NCBI GenBank assembly: GCA_029863645.1
Contig: JAOTVA010000004.1
Coordinates: 25,444 to 89,443, forward strand
DNA length: 64,000 nt
Direction: 5' to 3'
Source: Gemmatimonadota bacterium
GTDB lineage: Bacteria; Gemmatimonadota; Gemmatimonadetes; Longimicrobiales; Gaopeijiaceae
In this document: in pieces, positions 30,277 through 39,576 of the stretch
How positions within the stretch are numbered: position 1 is the first letter of the stretch
Layout: the number at the start of each line of letters is the position of its first letter
Notes under the pieces: model-generated
The model's database searches: none
The model's input: only the letters and a program-made list of their open reading frames with translations
Told to the model about the DNA's origin: nothing
Position numbers and translations under genes: made by a program

Positions 30277-31635
30277 CTACCAGTGGGGATTGCCCCGCCG
30301 TTGTCCGTTCCCGGACAGGGACAACGAGACGGTTACCGACGTCCCGCGGCCAGGCTCACTCTCGAGGGTGATCGCACCTCCGTGTGCCTCGACGATCCGC
30401 TTGACGAGGCTCAACCCGATCCCGTAGCCACCAGTGTCCTTGGAGCGGGAGCGATCCACCCGGTAAAACGGTTCGAATACCCGTGCCTGGTCGTCCGTCG
30501 CGATGCCGACGCCCTGGTCGTGGACGCCGATGCGGATCTCCTCGCCCGCGACGTTCAGTGCAACGCGTACGGGAGGACCATCCGGGTCGGAATGTCGTAG
30601 CGCATTCGTCAGGAGGTTGCCGAGAACGACGCGAACCCGCTCGCCGTCCACGTTGGCGACGATCGGCCCAACCCCACAGTCGACCTCGACCCCGGGCGGC
30701 TCACCGGCGCGGGCGGCCACTGCTTCTTCGATCAGCACCCGGAGGTCCACTGGAGCGCGGGTCAGACCTCCGTGTGGGGAATCCAAGCGCTCCGTCTCGA
30801 GCAGCTCCGAGATCATCGCTTCCGTTTCTTCGATGTCCTCGATCACGCTTGACCTGGCGGCCCCATCGGGCATCATCGCCAGCGCGACCCGCATGCGAGT
30901 CAGCGGCGAACGGATCTCATGGCTCACGTCCATGAGCAGCCGATCGCGCGCCCGAATCCGCTCTCTTATGGTCCCCGCCATCTCGTTGAAAGAAGTCATG
31001 AGCCGTCCGAGTTCATCCGTACGGCGCGTCTGCATCTCCACGTCCAAGTCGCCCTGGCGCAGCCGCTCGACGCCGTCCGTCAGGACCCGCACCGGCCGCA
31101 ACAGATACCGCGTAGCGAGGTACAGGCACACCAAGAGGACGAGCATGAACAATGCGTCTGCCACCTCCTCCGTGGTGCTTTCCGTCCCGAACGCGGTTCG
31201 TCCGGCCTGGAGCGAAAACAGGTAGCGATATTCACCGCGCGAGAGGTCAGCGCCGACGCCAAGTGCTCGGGACAGGCCGGCGCGGTTCGGTCCTTCGCCG
31301 GTAGCCGGCGGCAGGTCCACATCGGCAAAGGCAGGAAAGTCGGGCTCGCTGGTCCAGTCGACGTCCGGCCCCGCGATCCGGATCCCCACGCCTAGCCGCG
31401 TCGCGATTTCTCGGGCCTGAACGGTGTCCGGCGGGTGCCCCAGCTCTCCCAGGATGAGCTCGGAGTAGTTCAGCGCGGTCTGCCGCACGGACAGCCGACC
31501 CTGCTGCCAGTCGAACACCCAGAACGACGCCATCAGGTAGGCGCCGATGGCGGTACCCCCTCCCACGAAGACGAGGAGTATCTTAAGAAAGAACGATGAG
31601 CGCAGCTTGCCCGCCAGACGGGCTCTAGGTGTCAT
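30277..31635 (-). CDS. Sensor histidine kinase (CpxA-like)
   Basis: Two TM, HAMP, DVSHEIRSPLTRMRVAL, GYGIGLSLVKRIVEAHGG. Confidence 0.9.
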   Translation of the reverse strand: MTPRARLAGKLRSSFFLKILLVFVGGGTAIGAYLMASFWVFDWQQGRLSVRQTALNYSELILGELGHPPDTVQAREIATRLGVGIRIAGPDVDWTSEPDFPAFADVDLPPATGEGPNRAGLSRALGVGADLSRGEYRYLFSLQAGRTAFGTESTTEEVADALFMLVLLVCLYLATRYLLRPVRVLTDGVERLRQGDLDVEMQTRRTDELGRLMTSFNEMAGTIRERIRARDRLLMDVSHEIRSPLTRMRVALAMMPDGAARSSVIEDIEETEAMISELLETERLDSPHGGLTRAPVDLRVLIEEAVAARAGEPPGVEVDCGVGPIVANVDGERVRVVLGNLLTNALRHSDPDGPPVRVALNVAGEEIRIGVHDQGVGIATDDQARVFEPFYRVDRSRSKDTGGYGIGLSLVKRIVEAHGGAITLESEPGRGTSVTVSLSLSGNGQRRGNPHW

Positions 31636-32314
31636 CGTTCGGCGCCCCAACGAAGGCGTATCCCGCACCACGCACCGTCCTCACGTACCGCGGCTGGCGT
31701 GGATCGTCCCCGAGCTTGTTCCTCAAACGACTCACCAGGACGTCGATGGACCGATCCAAGTTGTCCCAAGCTTCTCCACGGACGCCGTCCAGAATGTGGC
31801 CGCGAGAGAGCACGCGTCCACGCCCACGGATGAGGAGCTCGAGGAGGTCGAACTCGGCCGTCGTGAGCGAGATCGGCTCCCCGTCCATGGAGGCTGCCCG
31901 GCGCGCCGGATCGACTCTCAGGTCGCCGAAGCTCCACGTGTCCGAGGCGGCACGCCCCCGGCGAAGGATGGCGTCGATGCGGGCGATGAGCTCTCTGGGC
32001 TCGAACGGCTTGGCAAGGTAGTCGTCCGCCCCGAGTTCAAGACCGACGACCCGATCGGTGACGTCTCCTCGTGCCGTCAACATGATGATCGGTACCGCGG
32101 ACTCTCGACGGATCGCACGACACGCCTCGAAGCCGTCCATGCCCGGGAGCATCACATCCAAGATCACTATGGTGGGGTGCTCTGTACGCAGGAGGCGCAG
32201 GCCATCGTCCGCGCGACCCGCGGCGATCACCTGGAACCCGCCGCGCGCCAGATACTCCGTCAGGAGACCGCGGAGTTTCCGATCGTCATCGATCACCAGA
32301 ACTGGACCCCGCAT
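31625..32314 (-). CDS. OmpR/CpxR-family response regulator
   Basis: VIDDDRKLRGLL receiver and winged-helix C-terminus (RSIDVLVSRLRNKLGDDPRQPRYVRTVRGAGYAF). Confidence 0.93.
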   Translation of the reverse strand: MRGPVLVIDDDRKLRGLLTEYLARGGFQVIAAGRADDGLRLLRTEHPTIVILDVMLPGMDGFEACRAIRRESAVPIIMLTARGDVTDRVVGLELGADDYLAKPFEPRELIARIDAILRRGRAASDTWSFGDLRVDPARRAASMDGEPISLTTAEFDLLELLIRGRGRVLSRGHILDGVRGEAWDNLDRSIDVLVSRLRNKLGDDPRQPRYVRTVRGAGYAFVGAPNDDT

Positions 32315-32438
32315 GCTACGACTCCTCGAGCGTAGAGGTTGCCTCTACAGGCCTCATAGACTCACCCGCGACGCCTACAGGAGTGTTTCGCCGACGTAAC
32401 CGAATGTTTCATGAGGCTCCATACCCCGCGAGAAGCCG

Positions 32439-32453
32439 GTTACAATCTGTAAC
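32439..32453. promoter_or_regulatory. Candidate operator: inverted repeat GTTACA-ATC-TGTAAC
   Basis: Perfect 6-bp arms in the divergent intergenic region between response regulator and secreted-protein gene. Confidence 0.45.
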
Positions 32454-32525
32454 ACCGCCTACATACGAGAGAAACGTGTTCAGGCGATGATGATGTACGC
32501 ACAACGCCTCCAGGAGGAGTGTATC

Positions 32526-32957
32526 ATGCGCCTGATCACCCGCAGTCCACGGGGCCTCGCTCTGAGTCTCGCGATGGCAACGGCCCTGCTGTCCCCACTC
32601 GCAGCCTCCGCCCAGTCCGGGCTCGACGCCTCGCAGGCCCAGGCATTCATGGGCGACTGGGTGGTCGACATGGATACGGACTTCGGACCCTTCAGCATGA
32701 CGCTCGAGGTCGAAGATCAGGGCGGCAAGGTCGCGGCAAGCATCGGTGCGCCCGACATGGGCCAAGGAATGCAGAGCGTCACCGACGTATCCAAGGACGG
32801 CGAGAGCCTGATCATGACCTGGGAGATCGATGCGCAGGGGCAATTCATGGAGGTCTCAATGACCCTCGTGCCGGCCGGTGAGCAGCTCGCCACCCTGTTC
32901 GAGACGGCGGGCGGCGAGTTCTCCGCAGCCGGCACCGCCACGAAGGCGGGCAGCTGA
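32526..32957 (+). CDS. Small secreted protein of unknown function
   Basis: Signal peptide ending ASAQ; ~143 aa; AGGAGG Shine-Dalgarno just upstream (ccaggaggagtgtatcATG). Confidence 0.7.
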   Translation: MRLITRSPRGLALSLAMATALLSPLAASAQSGLDASQAQAFMGDWVVDMDTDFGPFSMTLEVEDQGGKVAASIGAPDMGQGMQSVTDVSKDGESLIMTWEIDAQGQFMEVSMTLVPAGEQLATLFETAGGEFSAAGTATKAGS

Positions 32958-33001
32958 TCAGCTCCTTGTCATCTGCGGCGCCTTCGCGGTGGAACGGTGC
33001 G

Positions 33002-33038
33002 TGTCCGGTGGGGCGGGTGCATTTCGCCCCACCGGACA
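33002..33038 (+). terminator. Strong hairpin, probable terminator
   Basis: TGTCCGGTGGGGCG / CGCCCCACCGGACA 14-bp perfect stem, 9-nt loop, downstream of the small secreted protein. Confidence 0.6.
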
Positions 33039-33129
33039 TCGTGCGCAGCGCGAAACCGCTGCGTAGGTCTGTGCGTATTAACCTTGTTCGTGACGTCCAC
33101 GCCACCGCAGCTGAGGGACCGCCAAGAGC

Positions 33130-34623
33130 ATGAAGATCGGCACCTTCACGGTCGTGCTGGCCGCTCTGGCCGCAGCCGCTCCCCTCGGAGCTCAGCAAGG
33201 AATCCCCGAGCGCTTGACCATCGACCGTGCGATCGCGATCGCGCGGTCGTCGAATCCCGGGTTCAGGCAGACAGCCAACGATGAACGCTTGGCCGACTGG
33301 AACGTCCGGCAAGCCTACGGACAGCTGTTTCCCTCTGCCAACGCGAACGCGTCCATTGGATGGCAGGGCACGGGCGAGCAGCAGTTCGGAACGCTGACCT
33401 TGGGTGACTTGGGCTTCGGGAATCAGCCGTCATACTACACCTCGAGCTACGCCCTTCGCCTGAGCTATTCACTCGACTGGGCGACGATCCTGGGGCCGTC
33501 TCAAGCCAAAGCCGACCGCACCACGACTCGAGCGCAGATCGGGATGGCCGACGCAAATCTCGTTTCTCAAGTAACGGTTGCGTACCTCGAGATGTTGCGG
33601 CAGCAGGAAGCGGTTCGGATCGCCGATGTGCAGCTCGAGAACAGCCAGTTCAACCTGCGCCTGGCGCAGGCTCAATTGGAGGTCGGTACGGTCACCGGGA
33701 TCGACGTGGGCCAGGCCGAAGTTCAGGTCGGTCGGTCTGAGGTGCAGGTCTTGCAGGCGCGTAACGCGCTCGAGACCGCCCGTATCCGCATGCTGCAACA
33801 GCTCGGACAGCCCATGGGCCAGGACTTTGAGCTCGCCACCCCGTTCGACTTGACCGAACCGACGTGGGAGATCGGAGAATTGCGAGGGCTGGCGCTCACC
33901 GGAAACGCGACCCTCGCGGCCCGCCGTAGCGCGCGGGAGTCCGCCGACATCGGCGTGAGCTCCGCACGCTCTCCGTACCTTCCCAGTCTGTCGGTCTCGA
34001 CGGGATTGACCGCCTTTACGCGCGAGGCGAGCAGCACGGACTTCCAGATCGCCCAAGCACAGGCGCAGATCGCGGGCTCAATCGCCCAGTGCACGGCTCA
34101 GAACGATCTCTTCTCGCGTCTGACTCCGCCCCTGCCACCGCTCGACTGCTCGCGCTTCGCGTTCACGGATGCGCAGCGCCAGGCCATCATCAGCCAGAAC
34201 AACCAGTTCCCGTTCGGCTTCGTCGGTTCCCCGCCCACCCTAACACTCAGCGTGAGCGTACCGATCTTCACCGGCCTCAGCAGGCAGCGGAATCTCGAGG
34301 CGGCGCGACTCCAGCGTGACGACGCGGTGGAACAGATCCGCGAGCAGGAACTCGCGTTGGACGCTGAGATCGCCATCGGTCTCGCGAACGCGCGCACTGC
34401 CTACCAGAGCGCACTGTTGGAGGAGCGGAACCGACAGCTCGCGGATCGCCAGCTACTGCTGGCCCGCGAACGCTATCAACTCGGCGAAATCACCTTCGTC
34501 GACCTCGTGGCGGCACAGACGGTCCTGGCGCAGGCTGAGGTCGACCGGATCCGGGCGGTGTTCGCCTACCACGACGTTGTGACCAACTTGGAGGTGCTCG
34601 TGGGCACCTCCCTGCGAAACTGA
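33130..34623 (+). CDS. TolC-family outer-membrane efflux protein
   Basis: Signal peptide, two OEP repeats with long coiled-coil segments. Confidence 0.9.
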   Translation: MKIGTFTVVLAALAAAAPLGAQQGIPERLTIDRAIAIARSSNPGFRQTANDERLADWNVRQAYGQLFPSANANASIGWQGTGEQQFGTLTLGDLGFGNQPSYYTSSYALRLSYSLDWATILGPSQAKADRTTTRAQIGMADANLVSQVTVAYLEMLRQQEAVRIADVQLENSQFNLRLAQAQLEVGTVTGIDVGQAEVQVGRSEVQVLQARNALETARIRMLQQLGQPMGQDFELATPFDLTEPTWEIGELRGLALTGNATLAARRSARESADIGVSSARSPYLPSLSVSTGLTAFTREASSTDFQIAQAQAQIAGSIAQCTAQNDLFSRLTPPLPPLDCSRFAFTDAQRQAIISQNNQFPFGFVGSPPTLTLSVSVPIFTGLSRQRNLEAARLQRDDAVEQIREQELALDAEIAIGLANARTAYQSALLEERNRQLADRQLLLARERYQLGEITFVDLVAAQTVLAQAEVDRIRAVFAYHDVVTNLEVLVGTSLRN

Positions 34624-34638
34624 GGAGCCGGCTGGCCC

Positions 34639-35880
34639 ATGCAGACCCAGAAGAAGGTCCTTGTCGGAATCGCCATCGTGGCGGTCCTGGGGCTCGGTGC
34701 CTGGCTTTCGATTACGCAGCGGCGTGATCAGGGCATCCAGGTAAGCACCGAAGTGATCGGACGACACGACCTGGTGGAGATCGTGACGGCGAGCGGTAAC
34801 ATTCGTGCGCGCCGGACCGTCGACATCAGTTCGGACGTGTCGGCCCGCGTCGCCGAGCTGCTCATCGACGAAGGCGACGACGTTCGGCGGGGACAAACAC
34901 TACTGCGATTGGACCCCACCCAGTACCAGGCGTCGGCGGCGCGCAGTCGGGCGTCGCTCGCGCAGGCGCAGGCGCAGCGAGCCCAGCAGGAGGCCAACCT
35001 CATCCGGGCACAACGAGACCTGGATCGTCTGCTCTCACTGCGTGCCAGAGACTCGCTGCTCGTGAGCCGTCAACAGATTGACGACACACGAACCACGCTC
35101 GACGTCACTGCATCCACGCTGGAGTCGGCCGAACACGGTGTCGCTCAGGCGCAAGCGGCAGTGGCGGAGTCGGACGACCAGCTATCGAAGACGATCTTCT
35201 CCTCTCCGATCGACGGGAAGGTCACGCGCCTGAATGTGGAAGAAGGCGAGACGGTGATCATCGGCACGATGAACAATCCGGGCAGCCTCGTGCTCACGAT
35301 CTCCGACCTCTCCGTGATCGAGGTCGTCGTCCAAGTGGACGAGACGGATGTCTCTCTCATCTCCTTGGGAGACAGCGCATCGATCCGTATCGATGCTTTC
35401 CCGAACCGAACGTTCGTCGGAGTCGTCACCGAGATCGGCAATTCAGCGATCAATCCCCCTAGCCAGCAAAGTGGAGGGCAGCAGGCCGCCATCGACTTCG
35501 AGGTGGTGCTCACGCTCCAACAGGGAGACGCGCTGCTGCGACCCGACCTTTCGGCGACGGCGGATATCGTCGTCGAGACGCGCAAGCGAGCTCTGGGGGT
35601 GCCGATCATCGCAATGACCGTGCGTGAAGACTCCACGGCGGCGAGGACAGAAGGGGATTCCAGGGACGAAATCGCCGAAGTCGAGGGAGTCTTTTTAGTG
35701 CACGGTGACCGGGTCGAGTTCACGGCGGTTGAGATAGGGATCGCCGGCCAGGAGTACTTCGAGGTGCTGGCCGGTCTCTCCGAGGGTGATACGGTGGTCG
35801 CCGGTCCATACCAGCGTATCCGACAACTCATCAACGGCGATCAGATCGTGGCCACGGACGAGTCCCCGACGGCGAACTAG
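34639..35880 (+). CDS. Periplasmic adaptor (HlyD/MacA family)
   Basis: Lipoyl-like halves, coiled coil, SPIDGKVTRLNVEEGETV. Confidence 0.9.
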   Translation: MQTQKKVLVGIAIVAVLGLGAWLSITQRRDQGIQVSTEVIGRHDLVEIVTASGNIRARRTVDISSDVSARVAELLIDEGDDVRRGQTLLRLDPTQYQASAARSRASLAQAQAQRAQQEANLIRAQRDLDRLLSLRARDSLLVSRQQIDDTRTTLDVTASTLESAEHGVAQAQAAVAESDDQLSKTIFSSPIDGKVTRLNVEEGETVIIGTMNNPGSLVLTISDLSVIEVVVQVDETDVSLISLGDSASIRIDAFPNRTFVGVVTEIGNSAINPPSQQSGGQQAAIDFEVVLTLQQGDALLRPDLSATADIVVETRKRALGVPIIAMTVREDSTAARTEGDSRDEIAEVEGVFLVHGDRVEFTAVEIGIAGQEYFEVLAGLSEGDTVVAGPYQRIRQLINGDQIVATDESPTAN

Positions 35881-35891
35881 CGGAGGGACGC

Positions 35892-37133
35892 GTGCCATTC
35901 TGGGAGGGAGTCACCCTCGCATTCCAGCAGATTTGGGCTCAGAAGCTCAAGAGCTTCTTCTCACTTCTGGGTGTAGTCGTCGGCGTCATGTTCCTCATCG
36001 TGGTCGTCACGGTGGTCGAGGGTCTCGACCGGTACGTGCGCGAGGACTTCGCCGGGCAGCTCTTTGGCATCAACACGGTCACGCTCAGGCGTTGGGAGCA
36101 GATCAGCGTCAATGCCACGCGCGAGGAGCGGCGCGAGCGTCAACGCCGCCCGTGGCTTCAGTACGACGATGCCGACGCCCTTCGAGCACGCATCTCTCTG
36201 CCCGCGCGCGTCGCTGTCGAGAGCACCGTCAGCGCGAGCGCGGTCGGGGATAACGGCCGATCCGTCGATGGCGTGCGGATCAGCGGCGCGTCGGCTGACA
36301 TCTTTGTCATCCGTGACCTCACAGTGGTCGACGGACGGGCGTTCACGCCCCAGGAGGCCGCGGCAGGCACGCCGGTCATCGTCATAGGGTCGGAGACCGC
36401 TGACGCCATCTTCGAGGACGGCGTAGTCTTGGAACGAACGATCCGCATCCGCGGCTTCCCGTATCGTGTAATCGGTGTCTTGGAAGAACGCGGCTCGCTC
36501 TTCGGTCAGTCACAGGACAACGTTGCCATCGCGCCGGCACGTTCGCCGATCCAGTCCATCACCGCCCCCCGGGGCTACGTCGACAACATCATCATCCAGT
36601 CCGTCGACCCCGACCAGCTCAGGGACGTTCAGGCCGATGTAGAGGGAATCATGCGTGCGCGACGTGGGCTGCGGCCCACCGAGGACGCCGACTTCTCTCT
36701 CGAGACGGCGGATGAGGCGATCAGCTTCTGGGACAACATCTCGCGGATGCTGTTCACGATCCTGCCCGCTTTCGTATCCATCGCCCTAGTGGTCGGCGGC
36801 ATCGTGATCATGAACATCATGTTGGTATCCGTCATGGAGCGGACGCGGGAGATCGGTGTGCGCAAAGCCCTGGGTGCACGTCGTCGAGATATCCTGACCC
36901 AGGTCCTGATCGAGTCCGCCACCTTGGCCACCCTCGGGGCACTGATCGGCGTCGGCCTCGGAATCGGTATCGCGCAGTTCGTGGCCGCCGTCTCGCCGAT
37001 GCCCGCGGCTGTTGCGCCCCGCTGGATCGCGCTGGGCGTGGGTCTCGGTATGAGCGTGGGGATTGTAGCGGGCGTCTACCCAGCGTCACAGGCGTCCAAG
37101 CTCGATCCAGTGGACGCGCTTCGCTATGAGTGA
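35892..37133 (+). CDS. ABC transporter permease (MacB_PCD/FtsX)
   Basis: MERTREIGVRKALGARRRDILTQVLIES signature and C-terminal YPASQASKLDPVDALRYE. Confidence 0.92.
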   Translation: MPFWEGVTLAFQQIWAQKLKSFFSLLGVVVGVMFLIVVVTVVEGLDRYVREDFAGQLFGINTVTLRRWEQISVNATREERRERQRRPWLQYDDADALRARISLPARVAVESTVSASAVGDNGRSVDGVRISGASADIFVIRDLTVVDGRAFTPQEAAAGTPVIVIGSETADAIFEDGVVLERTIRIRGFPYRVIGVLEERGSLFGQSQDNVAIAPARSPIQSITAPRGYVDNIIIQSVDPDQLRDVQADVEGIMRARRGLRPTEDADFSLETADEAISFWDNISRMLFTILPAFVSIALVVGGIVIMNIMLVSVMERTREIGVRKALGARRRDILTQVLIESATLATLGALIGVGLGIGIAQFVAAVSPMPAAVAPRWIALGVGLGMSVGIVAGVYPASQASKLDPVDALRYE

Positions 37134-38409
37134 ATCGCGAAACGGCGGCGCCTCAGGCTTCTCGGCGATAACCGAAGGGACCGCAATCGCCTGGAGTGCG
37201 ATCCGGTCGAACAAGGTGCGCTCGATCCTGACGATCGTTGGGGTCGCCGTCGGTGTCGCCGTCGTCATGGCCATCGCGGCGCTCATCACCGGGTTGCGAT
37301 CGACCGTGATGGATGCCTTCGAAGGCGTCGGCCCGAACAACTTCGTGGTGACGCGCATCGACTTCACGACGCTCACGATCAACGACGGATCCGGTCGGCC
37401 TCCGTGGTGGAACCGCCCGGAGATCACGCCGGAGGAGATGCAGCGCATCGCACGCCTGCCGAGTATCGATGAGGCAATGTATGTTTTCGACTTCCAGGTA
37501 GACCTCGCCTTCGAGGACGTGGAGTTGGAGGGAGTCACGGGCCGCGGCTTCAGCGCTGGCTGGCCTGCCTTCCAACCAGGAGAGTTCATTGCCGGGCGAA
37601 ACTTCACACCGGCGGAGGTGTCCCAGAACCGCGCCATCGTAGTGATCTCGTCGGGGCTGGCGGAGACGCTCTTCGGTCAGCGAGATCCCATCGGGCGGAC
37701 GGTCAGGGTGGGCAACGCGTTCCGCGGGACGCAGGAGCCGTTCACGGTCATCGGAGTACTCGAGCCAGAAGAAAACCTCTTCGCCACAGCAGTTCCAAAC
37801 CTCGCCTTCTTCCCCTGGACCGCGGCGATCAAACGCCTACGCCAAAACACCTTCCAGGCTCAGATCATGGTGGTGCCGAGGCCATTCGTGTCCATTGAAC
37901 GGGCCCAGGACGACGTGATCGCGGCACTCAGAGGGATGAGAGGGCTCAGGCCAAGCGAGGAGAACAACTTCGCTCTGATGGCCTCGGCGCAGATCATCGA
38001 TATGTTCAATCAACTCACCGCGCTCTTCTTCCTCGTGATCCTGCTTCTCGCGTCTGCAGGACTCCTGGTGGGTGGAGTGGGCGTGGTCGGGATCATGCTC
38101 ATCTCCGTGACCGAACGAACCAAAGAGATCGGCACGAGAAAGGCCGTGGGCGCGACGCGAAGGGAGATCTTGTGGCAATTCTTGGTCGAGTCGGCACTAC
38201 TCACCGCAGGTGGAGCAATCGTCGGGATGATTATCGGCTTTGCTTTGGCTTTCGGCGTGGCGACCTGGACACCGCTCCCTGCGGAGATTCCGGTTTGGGC
38301 CGTGGTCATAGCGCTGGTTATGGCCGTAGTGACAGGCATGCTCTTCGGCCTCCTCCCTGCGATCCGCGCCAGTCGACTCGAGCCCGTGGCGGCGCTGCGC
38401 TACGAGTGA
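37126..38409 (+). CDS. ABC transporter permease (MacB_PCD/FtsX)
   Basis: TERTKEIGTRKAVGATRREILWQFLVES and IRASRLEPVAALRYE. Confidence 0.92.
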   Translation: MSESRNGGASGFSAITEGTAIAWSAIRSNKVRSILTIVGVAVGVAVVMAIAALITGLRSTVMDAFEGVGPNNFVVTRIDFTTLTINDGSGRPPWWNRPEITPEEMQRIARLPSIDEAMYVFDFQVDLAFEDVELEGVTGRGFSAGWPAFQPGEFIAGRNFTPAEVSQNRAIVVISSGLAETLFGQRDPIGRTVRVGNAFRGTQEPFTVIGVLEPEENLFATAVPNLAFFPWTAAIKRLRQNTFQAQIMVVPRPFVSIERAQDDVIAALRGMRGLRPSEENNFALMASAQIIDMFNQLTALFFLVILLLASAGLLVGGVGVVGIMLISVTERTKEIGTRKAVGATRREILWQFLVESALLTAGGAIVGMIIGFALAFGVATWTPLPAEIPVWAVVIALVMAVVTGMLFGLLPAIRASRLEPVAALRYE

Positions 38410-38419
38410 GGAGGTCCCG

Positions 38420-39145
38420 GTGAACGAGTCTCTCGACCTGCTGGTCGTCATGGCGCACCCGGACGACGCGGAGCTCCTGTGCGGGGGCATGCTCATCAAG
38501 ACGGCTGCGCTCGGTAAGCGTGTGGGTGTGCTCGACCTGTCGTCGGGTGAGATGGGCAGCTCGGGGTCTGGCGAGATCCGTAGACAGGAGGCCGCCCGCG
38601 CGGCCGAAGTGATGGGACTCGCCGAACGGCGCTCCGCCGGCCTCCCCGACGCGGAGCTCGAGAACGACCAGGCGTCACGCCTCGTCGTCGCGCAGCACCT
38701 CCGTGAGCTACGCCCCAGGGTAGTCGTGACACACTGGAAAGTGGGGCGTCACCGCGATCACCGTGTCGCGTGTGAGCTCGTGCGCGACGCGTGCTTCCTG
38801 TCCGGGCTGAGAAAGCTCGACGTGGAAGGCCGGCCATTCCGCCCGCGGAAGCTCGTCTACGCCACCGCCTTCCGAGAGGACGCCGATCCCCCGGATATCG
38901 TCGTCGACGTCACGGACCAGATGGAGGCGAAGCTCGACGCGCTGTCGTCCTATACGTCGCAGTTCGAAGGCGTGACGGGTATCGGCGAGGTCTACCCAGG
39001 GGGCAATCGGCCCCTCTTCGACCAGATCCGCGCGAAGATGGCCCACTACGGGTCACTCATCCGTGTGGACTACGGAGAACCGTTCCGGGTGAGTGAGCCC
39101 CTTGTCGTCGAGGATCTTTCGGCGCTGGACGTGTCGACCTACTGA
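38420..39145 (+). CDS. bshB1: Bacillithiol biosynthesis deacetylase BshB1
   Basis: AHPDDAELLCGG, GEMGSSGSGEIRRQEAARAAEVMGL, HRDH; family-typical full-length match. Confidence 0.88.
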   Translation: MNESLDLLVVMAHPDDAELLCGGMLIKTAALGKRVGVLDLSSGEMGSSGSGEIRRQEAARAAEVMGLAERRSAGLPDAELENDQASRLVVAQHLRELRPRVVVTHWKVGRHRDHRVACELVRDACFLSGLRKLDVEGRPFRPRKLVYATAFREDADPPDIVVDVTDQMEAKLDALSSYTSQFEGVTGIGEVYPGGNRPLFDQIRAKMAHYGSLIRVDYGEPFRVSEPLVVEDLSALDVSTY

Positions 39146-39158
39146 GCTTGTGCCCGCC

Positions 39159-39491
39159 TCAAGCGGTTCGGCAGGACACCTCAAGCAGGACACGGCGCCA
39201 CGAGGGCACATCGTCGCCGCTGACCTTCACGGCGCGGGCCTCGGCCACGCCTCCGCCCGACAGCCATGGCCACAGCCATCTCCCGATCTCGGCGGGAAGG
39301 TGCCCGATGGGCTCGCCAGACTCGAGATGCACCCAGACTTCGGGCTCGATCTGGACGGGAGGGTCGGCGACCAGGCGTACCGTGTCGCCAGCGTGCATGC
39401 TGGCCAGGAACCGGTCGCGGCCCGCGAAGACCGTACCGAGGACGGTGGACCGGAAGCGGGGAGGCTGTCCCGCGGGAAACGCTGGTGCCAG
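39159..39491 (-). CDS. HIRAN-like domain mini-protein (no canonical start for the full domain)
   Basis: Open frame ...FRSTVLGTVFAGRDRFLASMHAGDTVRLVADPPVQIEPEVWVHLESGEPIGHLPAEIGRWLWPWLSGGG...SWRRVLLEVSC; the only ATG (39398) would truncate the domain. Confidence 0.5.
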   Translation of the reverse strand: MAPAFPAGQPPRFRSTVLGTVFAGRDRFLASMHAGDTVRLVADPPVQIEPEVWVHLESGEPIGHLPAEIGRWLWPWLSGGGVAEARAVKVSGDDVPSWRRVLLEVSCRTA

Positions 39492-39576
39492 TGGTCACCC
39501 CCATTTTTCGACGACTGCTGAGCCCGACGCCGGGCATGGTTAAGTTAGGCTCTACCACGCTCCCGGCAACGCCGCC

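Noticed and set aside
30465-30485. GGTTCGAATACC resembling a tRNA T-loop
   Set aside because: Lies within the histidine kinase CDS; no acceptor or anticodon arms around it.
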